A stretch of 64,000 nucleotides of DNA. It comes from Salinibacterium hongtaonis (GTDB lineage Bacteria > Actinomycetota > Actinomycetes > Actinomycetales > Microbacteriaceae). The notes under the pieces were generated by a model. That model saw only the letters and a program-made list of their open reading frames with translations. It searched no databases and was not told where the DNA came from. A program made the translations under genes and the position numbers. Positions 46,159 through 53,737 of this stretch are shown here, in pieces (position 1 is the stretch's first letter; the number at the start of each line of letters is the position of its first letter). The stretch spans positions 1,550,001-1,614,000 of the forward strand of contig NZ_CP026951.1 of assembly GCF_003065485.1 (NCBI RefSeq). Reading direction: 5' to 3'.

Positions 46159-47256
46159 TTAGCCGATCGGGTCGAGAACTGTGTGATCGTCAATCCGGGC
46201 GGCAAGCCGGTCGAGGTGAAAAGTTTCGTCCCCGATCATCTGGCCAATCGCAAGGATGCGGCTTGCATAGTGGCCGACCGAGTACTCCGCGGTCATTCCG
46301 ATGCCGCCGTGCAGCTGGATCGCATCGAGCGCGATGTGGCGACCGGCTCGGGCCACCTGCAGCGCCGCGTGGGATGCTGCTGCCGCAACATCCTCTGGCG
46401 TCGATCCCTCGTCGGCAGCGACAATCGTTGCCCAGGTGATGGCGCTGCGGGCGAGCTCGAGCTCGACATACATGTCCGCAGCACGAAAGGTGAGTGCCTG
46501 GAACTTGTTGAGAGTTACGCCAAACTGTTTGCGGGTCTTCAGGTACCCGACGGTGATGTCGAGCGCGACTGCCATCGCACCGAGCGCCTCGTGGGCATAT
46601 GCGATTCTCGCCAGGTTGAGGGCATGCTCAAGCGCGGCGAGTGCGTCGCCGCCGTCCCCGAGTGCCACGGCGGGAGTGTCGGAGAAGGTCACTGTCGCGG
46701 CGCGGGAGCCATCGTGAGTGCGTTCCGTTTCGGTCGCGTAGCCGTCGGTAACCAGGAACAGCCCCGTGCCACCGTCGACCGCCGCCGAGACCACGAGAAG
46801 GTCGGCGCGGTCTGCCTGCACGACTGTCGACTTAACGCCGTTGAGCTTGCCATCGGAGTAGGTAACGGAGACGGCCTGAGCAGACCATCCGCGATTGGGT
46901 TCGAGCCAGGCGAGCACCGGAAGGGTCTGTCCCTCCGCGATCGCGTCGACGAGCTCGCTTTTCTGCTCGTCTGTGCCGACGGAATTGATCAGCCCACCCG
47001 CGAGAACAATGCTCTCCACGAAGGGGTCTGGTGCAATCACTCTGCCGAGCTCTTCCGCGGCAAGGGAGACCTCGGCGGCCGTTGCCTCGAATGGCAGGCT
47101 GAGAACGCCCATTTCAGCGAGCTGATCCCATGCCGCAAAGCCAGGCTCAGCCTTGGTCACGGCGCGGCGAGCCTCGGATGAGTCGTAGGTCTTGCCAACG
47201 AGCCCGCGCACAGCCTGCACGAGCGACTGCTGTTCTGTATCGATTGTGAATTCCAC
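46159..47256 (-). CDS. Acyl-CoA dehydrogenase family protein (second subunit)
   Basis: 365-residue ACAD-fold protein. FTIDTEQQSLVQAVRGLVG at the start, LAWLEPNRGWSAQAVSVTY in the flavin region, GYLKTRKQFGVTLNKFQAL, and a C-terminal LHGGIGMTAEYSVGHYASR are visible. Its sequence is divergent from ordinary acyl-CoA dehydrogenases and it is paired directly (2 bases) with a second ACAD. Actinobacterial adjacent pairs of this kind often form alpha2beta2 enzymes acting on sterol or bulky side chains. Substrate unknown. Confidence 0.88.
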   Translation of the reverse strand: MEFTIDTEQQSLVQAVRGLVGKTYDSSEARRAVTKAEPGFAAWDQLAEMGVLSLPFEATAAEVSLAAEELGRVIAPDPFVESIVLAGGLINSVGTDEQKSELVDAIAEGQTLPVLAWLEPNRGWSAQAVSVTYSDGKLNGVKSTVVQADRADLLVVSAAVDGGTGLFLVTDGYATETERTHDGSRAATVTFSDTPAVALGDGGDALAALEHALNLARIAYAHEALGAMAVALDITVGYLKTRKQFGVTLNKFQALTFRAADMYVELELARSAITWATIVAADEGSTPEDVAAAASHAALQVARAGRHIALDAIQLHGGIGMTAEYSVGHYASRILAIGQMIGDETFHLDRLAARIDDHTVLDPIG

Positions 47257-47258
47257 TG

Positions 47259-48374
47259 TTATAGCCCCAGAATCGTGCCGGCGATGATCGTGCGCTGGAC
47301 CTCATTGGATCCACCGAAGATCGACACCTTGCGGTTGTTGAGAAAGACGCGAGAGTTCCAGCTTGTTGTGGCCGCAGGTCCTTCGATGTCCATGAGCAGC
47401 TCCGAGACGGCCTGGATGAGCACCGAACCCTTGATCTTGAGCACGCTGGACGCGGGATGCGGCTTGCCGCCGTCAGAGTGCGCCGCGACCCGCAGTGCGG
47501 TCGTTTCTAGCGCGAGAAGCTCGCTTTCGAGCGAGACGATGCGAGAAGCGAAACGATCGAGAACTCCCCGCTCCTTGGCGATCTCTTTGGCCGTCGCGAG
47601 GTGCCTCTGCGACGCGCCAACCTGGGCAATGCCGACACGCTCGTTGCCGAGCAAGAACTTCGCATAGGTCCAGCCAGCATTCTCTTCGCCGACCAGGTTG
47701 CCCACAGGCACCCGCACGTTGTCGAAGAACACCTCGTTCACCTCGAAGCCTCCATCGATCAACTCGATGGGGCGGACCGTCACGCCAGGGGTCGTCATGT
47801 CGATCAGCAGAAAGCTGATGCCCTGCTGCTTCTTGGGCGCGGCCGGGTCGGTACGCACGAGCATGAAGATCCAGTCGCCGTACTGGCCGAGTGTGGTCCA
47901 CGTCTTCTGCCCGTTGACCACATACTCGTCGCCCTCGCGAACCGCGGTGGTCCGCAGCGACGCAAGGTCAGATCCCGCGTCGGGCTCGCTGAAGCCCTGC
48001 GCCCACCAGATGTCGAGATTCGCCGTCTTGGCCAGGAAGCGTTCCTTGAGCTCCTGCGAGGCAAAGTTTGCAATAACAGGCCCGACCATCGACGCATTGA
48101 AGGCGAGCGGCTGGGGCACGCCCGCGAGCTGCATCTCTTCGTGCCAGATATGACGCTGCAACTGCGACCAGTCTTTTCCACCCCACTCGAGCGGCCATCC
48201 AGGTACCGCGAGGCCGGCAGCGTTCAGAATCTGCTGGCTCTCCACCATCTCTTCTTTGGAGAGCTCTTGGCGGGCGATCACTTTCGATCGAATTCGTTCG
48301 GGGATCTGCGTCGTGAAAAATTCGCGCATCTCCTCCCTGAACTTTTGGTCTTCAGGGGACAACTGCAGTCTCAT
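47259..48374 (-). CDS. Acyl-CoA dehydrogenase (first subunit of a pair)
   Basis: About 371 residues from ATG 48374 (MRLQLSPEDQKFREEMREFF), which matches the family; a longer frame to 48563 runs into the insertion-sequence flank. FSEPDAGSDLASLRTTAVR and GQKTWTTLGQYGDWIFMLV are the FAD and substrate regions, and FGGSNEVQRTIIAGTILGL is the C-terminal signature. It precedes the second subunit by 2 bases. An IS3 element sits about 155 bases upstream and may affect its expression. Confidence 0.9.
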   Translation of the reverse strand: MRLQLSPEDQKFREEMREFFTTQIPERIRSKVIARQELSKEEMVESQQILNAAGLAVPGWPLEWGGKDWSQLQRHIWHEEMQLAGVPQPLAFNASMVGPVIANFASQELKERFLAKTANLDIWWAQGFSEPDAGSDLASLRTTAVREGDEYVVNGQKTWTTLGQYGDWIFMLVRTDPAAPKKQQGISFLLIDMTTPGVTVRPIELIDGGFEVNEVFFDNVRVPVGNLVGEENAGWTYAKFLLGNERVGIAQVGASQRHLATAKEIAKERGVLDRFASRIVSLESELLALETTALRVAAHSDGGKPHPASSVLKIKGSVLIQAVSELLMDIEGPAATTSWNSRVFLNNRKVSIFGGSNEVQRTIIAGTILGL

Positions 48375-48397
48375 AAGGCTCCCTTGCACTCGGCTGT

Positions 48398-48418
48398 CAT
48401 CACACACTAGGGGTGATG
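48398..48418. promoter_or_regulatory. Inverted repeat upstream of the acyl-CoA dehydrogenase pair
   Basis: CATCAC and GTGATG are separated by 9 bases, 24 bases before the start codon. Position and symmetry suit an operator for a TetR/FadR-type regulator of the operon, but no regulator gene is adjacent. Confidence 0.3.
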
Positions 48419-48559
48419 CACTCCGCGTCCGAGAGGATGCGCGAATCCGCCAGGCGACGTCGCATGATGAGCGCACGCCATTGGTCGGGCCTACAACCCG
48501 GGCCGCATCGCGGGAAAAACACGAAAGGGTCTGCTGCACGGGTAGGTGACAGTTTCTAG

Positions 48560-49441
48560 TCACGCAGCCAGTGCGGCTGGCGTGTTCATGATGGCCTCGA
48601 AGTCGATCGGGGTCAAACGTCCTAGGCGGGGTTGGCGACGGCGCCGATGGTAGGTCCGCTCGATCCAGGTCACGATCGCGATGCGCAGTTCTTCTCGGCG
48701 GGCCCAGGAGCGGCGGTCGAGGACGTTCTTCTGGAGCAGGCTGAAGAACGATTCCATGGCGGCGTTATCGCCGGCAGCGCCGACTTTGCCCATTGATCCG
48801 ACCATGCGGTGATGGTTGATTGCGCGCAGGAACTTCCTGCTTCGAAATTGCGATCCGCGATCCGAATGGATCACGCAGCCGGCGACATCGCCGCGCATCG
48901 CAACGGCGTTCTCCAGCGCCCGGACGGCCAGGCTCGACTTCATCCGAGAGTCGATGGAGTACCCGACGATCTTGTTCGAGAACACGTCTTTGATCGCGCA
49001 GAGGTAAAGCTTGCCCTCCGCGGTTCGATGCTCGGTGATATCCGTCAGCCATAGCTGGTTCGGAGCGTCGGAGGTGAACTCGCGGCCCACGAGATCGTCA
49101 TGGACCGGCGGGCCGACCTTCTTGCCGTTCTTGCCCCGCTTCTTCCCGAACGCGGACCACCAGCCGTTGTCGGAGGCGATCCGCCAGGCGGTCCGGTCCG
49201 CCATCGACTCCCCGACCTCGCGCGCCTCGTCGGCCAGGAGCCGATGCCCGAACTCGGGGTCGTCCCGGTGCGCATCGAATAGCGCGTTCGCGCGATAAGC
49301 CTCGACCACTTCAGTGTGGGTGACGGGGTTCGCCAACCACCGGTAGCAGGGCTGGCGAGCGAGCTTGAGCACCCGGCACGTCACCTTCACGGGGACCCCC
49401 TCAGCGGCGGGCTCAGTCACGAGCGGGTAGAGCCTTTTCCC
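48560..49441 (-). CDS. IS3-family transposase, orfB (catalytic part)
   Basis: Integrase-core half of the transposase, about 293 residues downstream of the frameshift; an open frame continues upstream to 49600 but that part overlaps orfA in another frame. HTH_21-type segment EFGHRLLADEAREVGESMAD precedes the rve core. The DDE triad is visible: Asp in QLWLTDITEHRTAEGKL, Asp in VIHSDRGSQFRS and Glu in DNAAMESFFSLLQK. The end RRQPRLGRLTPIDFEAIMN is typical of the family. Produced as an OrfAB fusion by -1 frameshifting. Confidence 0.92.
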   Translation of the reverse strand, partial: GKRLYPLVTEPAAEGVPVKVTCRVLKLARQPCYRWLANPVTHTEVVEAYRANALFDAHRDDPEFGHRLLADEAREVGESMADRTAWRIASDNGWWSAFGKKRGKNGKKVGPPVHDDLVGREFTSDAPNQLWLTDITEHRTAEGKLYLCAIKDVFSNKIVGYSIDSRMKSSLAVRALENAVAMRGDVAGCVIHSDRGSQFRSRKFLRAINHHRMVGSMGKVGAAGDNAAMESFFSLLQKNVLDRRSWARREELRIAIVTWIERTYHRRRRQPRLGRLTPIDFEAIMNTPAALAA

Positions 49442-49758
49442 GGCAAGTTGGCCTGCGACAGATACGCCGCCGCCCACCGCAGCACCTCGTTCTCCTGCTC
49501 CAACAGCCGGATCCGTCTGCGCGCCTCTCGCAGTTCGCCCCCCTCGCTTCGGGCCTGACCGGGCCGGGCGCCCTCCTCCACCGCGGCTCGCTGCAACCAC
49601 TTCTCCAAGGTCATCGGGTGGACGCCGAAGTCTTTCGCGATCTGCTCGATCGTCACTCCGGGGTCGCGGTTACGCGCGACGCGCACGACATCGTCACGGA
49701 ACTCTCGGGGATAAGGCTTCGGCACAATGACATCCTTCCAGCCCACCCTCCCGGGCAA
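49417..49758 (-). CDS. IS3-family transposase, orfA (DNA-binding part)
   Basis: 113 residues. An HTH motif is seen in VTIEQIAKDFGVHPMTLEKW, followed by a leucine-zipper-like REARRRIRLLEQENEVL. The GTG at 49725 has GGAAGG upstream and is as likely a start as the ATG at 49758. The frame ends in NLPGKGSTRS just after the slippery heptamer, as expected for IS3 orfA. Confidence 0.9.
   Translation of the reverse strand: MPGRVGWKDVIVPKPYPREFRDDVVRVARNRDPGVTIEQIAKDFGVHPMTLEKWLQRAAVEEGARPGQARSEGGELREARRRIRLLEQENEVLRWAAAYLSQANLPGKGSTRS
49435..49441 (-). other. Programmed -1 frameshift site (GGGAAAA)
   Basis: On the minus strand the heptamer G GGA AAA is in the orfA frame, the X XXY YYZ pattern of -1 slippage. 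A shift here moves GGA-AAA to GGG-AAA and joins orfA to orfB, producing the OrfAB transposase. GC-rich sequence downstream could form a stimulatory structure. Confidence 0.8.
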
Positions 49759-49795
49759 GCCAACTCAGATGTCACCTATCCGTGCAGCAGATCCA

Positions 49796-49822
49796 AAGCC
49801 CCGCAACTAGGTTGCGGGGCTT
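49796..49822. terminator. Strong hairpin next to the IS end
   Basis: AAGCCCCGCAAC and GTTGCGGGGCTT form a perfect 12-bp stem with a 3-base loop, starting 4 bases beyond the IS inverted repeat. Read on the minus strand it follows the tRNA-like fragment, where a tRNA terminator would be. Confidence 0.75.
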
Positions 49823-49830
49823 GTCTGTTG

Positions 49831-49866
49831 TGGATCCAAGTGGGATTTGAACCCCTGACCCCCTGT
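49831..49866 (-). repeat. tRNA 3'-end-like fragment (possible att remnant)
   Basis: On the minus strand GGGGGTCAGGGGTTCAAATC looks like the variable region and T-arm of a tRNA, followed by CCCACTTGGATCCA, acceptor-like, and then the hairpin at 49796-49822. The T-stem does not pair properly and no anticodon or D-arm precedes it, so it is not an intact tRNA. Such fragments typically mark the attachment site of an integrated island. Confidence 0.4.
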
Positions 49867-50309
49867 TTTCTTCAGTGAGTTTGGGACTCGTCTCGTCTGA
49901 GCCAACGATTCGACATTTCTCGGAGAAAGTGCTGTTCGGCCGGTCTTTTCCAAAACCAAGCTTCTGTGTTGCGGTCCTCGATTCTATCGCAATTGGGCAA
50001 ATTTCGACCAGTCTCGATGTCGCTGAAGTGTCGAATAAGTGTCGACCGCTCGCGCAGCGCGATGTGCTTGCAAAGTTGGCTGGCGTTTGGCTCCTGTGCA
50101 GCCAAGTTCACAACCAACCGAGGTAGTTCCTAGCGTCAAGCAACAGCCAGCGAACAGATGGCTTTCCAGACGTGACGGCCGTGCCCCTACCTGGTTGTAA
50201 CGAGGCCGCCCAGAAGTATTGGGGCCATCGACAGGATCCTTGTCTTTCCCTCCGCCCCTCGAGCAGCTACTCTGGAACGAGCAGGTACTCACGTTAGATC
50301 GGAGCAGAA
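49867..50309. other. Intergenic stretch before the GHKL gene
   Basis: About 440 bases with only short frames (the longest an 81-codon minus-strand frame, 49872-50117) and no recognisable protein. The last 40 bases hold TTAGAT and the GGAG ribosome site of the GHKL gene, so its promoter is probably here. Base composition is less GC-rich than the backbone, consistent with an island flank. Confidence 0.5.
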
Positions 50310-51755
50310 ATGGCGATGCGTTCACAGCAGCCAGGCGACATAGTGATGCCCTCGAACTTCATCAGAGCAGCGCGCGAAGCCGGTTACGTTAGCATCTCGA
50401 CCGCCCTCGCCGAACTAGTCGACAACGCTATCGAGGCGCAGGCCAGTGAGATCTTTCTGACCCTCACTCGCTCGGAAGCGAGCGGATTGCCACAGATCCA
50501 GGTGGAGGACAATGGAGTCGGGATGGACCACATTGAGTTGAGCAACTGCTTGCGATTCGGGGGATCCTCTCGGTTCGGCGGCGAGGGCTCATTTGGGCGA
50601 TTTGGGATGGGTCTCCCGTCCGCTTCGCTTAGTCAAACCCGCACGATCGAAGTCACCGCCTGGCAACGAGACTTCCCAGCCCAAACGGTCTGTCTGGATG
50701 CCGATGAGATCGCGTCCGGACGGCCCGCGGACTTGACCCCCACGATCGGAATACGAGGCGCCACCGATTCGGGTTGCCGGGTTGTTTGGCGTGATTGCGA
50801 TCGGATCGACTACCAGCGTCTAGCCTGGCTCGAGAAAGTGCTCCACCGCGATCTTGGGCGGATGTATCGACGATTCCTCGTCGGGAAATTGCGCCTCACT
50901 ATCAACGGCAGGGCGGTGGCGCCCGTCGATCCGACACTCTTGACAACGGAGGTGAATGGGATCACAGCGCATCTGGCCATTGAGCCCCTCAGATATGAAA
51001 TTTCCGTCGGCCCGGTCGACACGGCTTTCGTGACAGTTCGATTCTCAATGCTGCCGGTAAGCCATTGGCACGCACTCGACAACCTCACGAAGCGTCGCAT
51101 TGGCATCGTGGGTAAGGGCGGAGTGTCGATCCTTCGCGCGGGTCGAGAGATAGCCAACGGCTGGCTCCTGATGGGTGCCAAACGAAAAGAGAACTACGAC
51201 GATTGGTGGCGCTGTGAAGTTGAGTTTGATCCAGTGCTTGATGAGCACTTCGGAATTACGATCAACAAGCAAGGAGTTCGACCCTCTCGCGCGCTTCGCG
51301 AGGCACTGGAACCGGAACTCGAGTCCATCGCACGAATGCTGAACAATCGTGTGCGCCAGTTGTTTGAAGAAGTGAAGTTCAGTGCCGCGGCTGCTGACTC
51401 CTGCCGCATCGCGGAGACGGCCGATGTCGATCTGCCGGTCTTGGCGGGCCGCGGTCGCTCGAGTGGCCCGGTGCGTTACGAAATCCGATCAAGTCAGATG
51501 CCCATCGACTCGATGTTTCGGGCTGATTTTCATCAGCACACACTTACTCTCACGCTCAATGTCGACCATCCGGCGTTTGGTGCTCTCTACAAGCCACTTC
51601 AGGGGTTGCAGGAGCAGTCATCATCGGAAATGCGAACTGCGCTTGAACTGTTGATAATCTCATACGCACGCGCCACCCTTCAGATCGGTGCAGACGGCGA
51701 TGATGTTCTTCGAGCATGGAGCGCAACATACGGACGGATGCTTCAGCGGTCATGA
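50310..51755 (+). CDS. GHKL-type ATPase (HATPase_c_3), putative defence protein
   Basis: 481 residues. The ATP-binding fold is N-terminal: N box ALAELVDNAIEAQ (Glu35, Asp38, Asn39), G1 VEDNGVGMD near residue 67, and G2 GRFGMGLPSAS near residue 97. This is the Hsp90/MutL/MORC-like class rather than a histidine kinase, as no dimerisation His domain is present. The remainder (residues 180-481) is unknown. GGAG precedes the ATG. It overlaps the DruA-like gene by 4 bases (ATGA), so the two products are probably made together. Defence islands often carry such ATPases, but this role is inferred. Confidence 0.8.
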   Translation: MAMRSQQPGDIVMPSNFIRAAREAGYVSISTALAELVDNAIEAQASEIFLTLTRSEASGLPQIQVEDNGVGMDHIELSNCLRFGGSSRFGGEGSFGRFGMGLPSASLSQTRTIEVTAWQRDFPAQTVCLDADEIASGRPADLTPTIGIRGATDSGCRVVWRDCDRIDYQRLAWLEKVLHRDLGRMYRRFLVGKLRLTINGRAVAPVDPTLLTTEVNGITAHLAIEPLRYEISVGPVDTAFVTVRFSMLPVSHWHALDNLTKRRIGIVGKGGVSILRAGREIANGWLLMGAKRKENYDDWWRCEVEFDPVLDEHFGITINKQGVRPSRALREALEPELESIARMLNNRVRQLFEEVKFSAAAADSCRIAETADVDLPVLAGRGRSSGPVRYEIRSSQMPIDSMFRADFHQHTLTLTLNVDHPAFGALYKPLQGLQEQSSSEMRTALELLIISYARATLQIGADGDDVLRAWSATYGRMLQRS

Positions 51756-53737
51756 CCAAGGAACCTAAGTACATTCCGCTGAGCTTGCCGCCAAAAGCTA
51801 CGCGTGTTGAGCGACTGGGCTTCGCTCGACTAGCCAAGTACCTTGCGGGCCTTGACCCAGACTCTGTCGGGTCTGGCCTCGATCATGATGAATGCATGAA
51901 GCGCGCGAAGCTTGGTGAACTATACGAGCATCCCGCATTGTCCGCGGCGTCCCACACACTGATCGATCTTGTGGACCAAGGTTGGACCGTTACCGTCGAT
52001 CAGTTAGGCCCAATGCTCAGCCCGCCTGAGGTCAGCGGCAATAAGGACGTAGAGAGGGCTCGCGTTCGTCGCCAAGAGCACGTCAGACGTGATGAACAAC
52101 TGCGGAAACCGAGCGTTCGCAGATTCTTAGAAAGGATGGAGCGACCACATCAACACTTCGGTCAGGCGATTTCAGTATTCAACTTGATGCGCGATGGGCG
52201 GGAGCTGTCGGATTCTTTGACGTCGACCAAAGACCCGAGTTCGGTGATCAAGCCGTATGTGCAGATCGTCGATGATTCGATCTGCGACATCACTGGTTTT
52301 CGCCTGCACGACATCTGGCGATACTTCCGTCATACGTGGTCCAACGCCTATTCGACGGTACCTGGCCGTTCGATGCCGATCCTAATTCGCGATGCCGCGA
52401 CGCCACACCACGCGATTATCGGACTCGCCGCAATCTCGAGTCCGGTCGTACAGATCGCCGAACGTGACTCTTGGATTGGTTGGGACACCGATACCTTCCT
52501 AGCCAGCCTTGACGCCAATCCGACTGAGAAGGCCGGGCAATGGTTGATGCACCGGATCAAGACTCAAATCGACGAAATCTATGTTGAAGATCTCATTCAA
52601 GCGGGAATCGTCGAGCCGCGCGGGCGAAGCAGCGATCTAGCTGAGACGGTTGCGCGTCTGCGAGCCGACGCCGAACGCCATCGACAGAAGCACCATCGCG
52701 CCAGCACTGTTCGCGAGGTTCGCAACATCGTGAAAGATGCGTGGATCGAGCGAGCCGAGTCTCATTTGTTTCGCAGCAAGCGGTCATCAGTTCTCGCTGA
52801 TCTTCTCGAGATCTCCGACACCCTCGCCACATACTTTTCTGAGCAACCAACCGCCAGCGACGCACTCACACTCGCCTTGCGTGATTCTAAAGCGCGATCT
52901 CAGATCCGAAAGGTGATTCGCCGGGCGCGCGGTGAACGAGTTGGAACAGTCATTGCAGATCTCACCGTGTGCGGGGCCGTCGCTCCGTACAACGCCCTCG
53001 CTGCTGGCAAGCTCGTCGGCGCGTTAGCGGTGTCACCAACAGTGCTGTCTGCATATCGAGCCAAATACACGCGCCCTAGCGAAATCGCCTCGGCCATGGC
53101 GGGGCGCGCAATCGAGCGCGAGGCGCGGCTTTCATTTATCGGAACGACGTCCCTCTACGGCAGTGGCTCCAGCCAGTACAACCGGCTGTTCTGGCCTTCG
53201 ACGGTCATGGGAGGATCGGGCAACGCCAAGATGGGGTTTTTTGAGCTCGGCCGCTCTCGATCGTTCGGTACGTCGCACTTCTCCGAACAGACGGTGAGCG
53301 CGCTTGTTCGCGTGTCGCAGATCGGCGGGTCATCGGTGCGCGTCAACAGCATCTTTGGCGAGGGAGTCAGCCCTCGACTGCGCAAGGTGCGATTAGGACT
53401 GGCCGCTCTGGGCTGGCCAGCCAATGACCTTCTGCAGCATGGGCGCGAACGCATACTCTATGGCGTACCGCTCGTTGAGAATCTACAGGACTTCTCGCTT
53501 GGTCTCGATCCTGAGCCCGAATATCTTCTGGATCCTGAACTGACGAACGCTGACGAACGAATCGCCACGTGGTGGCTGGGCCGGTGGGCAATGAATCGAG
53601 CGGCGCAGCCCGCGGTACAGGATTCGATGCGTGCCAATCGTCTCGTCAGACCGGTTTGTCACGGAGCGCGAGTGCAACGTCCACAAGAACTTGAATCAGA
53701 ACACGAGATCCCGGATGCCGAGGCGGCAGGCAACTAG
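51752..53737 (+). CDS. DruA-like (DUF4338-type) protein
   Basis: About 661 residues from ATG 51752. I recognise the layout of the long DUF4338/DruA family by segments: AIIGLAAISSPVVQIAERDS then WIGWDTDTF near residue 241; TVCGAVAPYNALAAGKLVGA near residue 405; a basic SEIASAMAGR; IGTTSLYGSGSSQYNRL near 463; and NSIFGEGVSPRLRKVRLGL. DruA is the Druantia type I signature protein, of unknown activity. Here it is paired with a GHKL ATPase rather than sitting with DruB-DruE. The stop TAG shares CTAG with the nuclease gene on the opposite strand. Family assignment is from memory of conserved segments. Confidence 0.65.
   Translation: MTKEPKYIPLSLPPKATRVERLGFARLAKYLAGLDPDSVGSGLDHDECMKRAKLGELYEHPALSAASHTLIDLVDQGWTVTVDQLGPMLSPPEVSGNKDVERARVRRQEHVRRDEQLRKPSVRRFLERMERPHQHFGQAISVFNLMRDGRELSDSLTSTKDPSSVIKPYVQIVDDSICDITGFRLHDIWRYFRHTWSNAYSTVPGRSMPILIRDAATPHHAIIGLAAISSPVVQIAERDSWIGWDTDTFLASLDANPTEKAGQWLMHRIKTQIDEIYVEDLIQAGIVEPRGRSSDLAETVARLRADAERHRQKHHRASTVREVRNIVKDAWIERAESHLFRSKRSSVLADLLEISDTLATYFSEQPTASDALTLALRDSKARSQIRKVIRRARGERVGTVIADLTVCGAVAPYNALAAGKLVGALAVSPTVLSAYRAKYTRPSEIASAMAGRAIEREARLSFIGTTSLYGSGSSQYNRLFWPSTVMGGSGNAKMGFFELGRSRSFGTSHFSEQTVSALVRVSQIGGSSVRVNSIFGEGVSPRLRKVRLGLAALGWPANDLLQHGRERILYGVPLVENLQDFSLGLDPEPEYLLDPELTNADERIATWWLGRWAMNRAAQPAVQDSMRANRLVRPVCHGARVQRPQELESEHEIPDAEAAGN

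Larger units (their letters stand above)
48530..49791 (-). mobile_element. IS3-family insertion sequence, complete
   Basis: About 1.26 kb, bounded by imperfect inverted repeats. The left end TCTGCTGCACGGGTAGGTGA and the right end, read in reverse, TCTGCTGCACGGATAGGTGA differ at one base over this stretch. Inside are overlapping orfA and orfB with an intact DDE triad and a -1 slippery site. The element looks intact and recently active. I could not find a clear target duplication: GGTC on the left against GATC on the right is a near match only. Confidence 0.88.

Noticed and set aside
48526-49795. A 4-bp target duplication flanking the IS3 element
   Set aside because: The flanks GGTC and GATC differ, and the exact element ends are uncertain, so no duplication can be claimed.
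49831-49905. A complete tRNA gene on the minus strand
   Set aside because: Only the T-arm-like and acceptor-like part is seen; the T-stem mispairs and there is no anticodon or D-arm in the next 80 bases.
49872-50117. An 81-codon minus-strand gene in the island flank
   Set aside because: No ribosome site, no recognisable family and overlapping equal-length frames on the other strand.
50310-53737. Mza-type or MutL/Z1 system
   Set aside because: The second gene shows no Z1 domain features and the DUF4338-type segments fit better; no AIPR protein is present.
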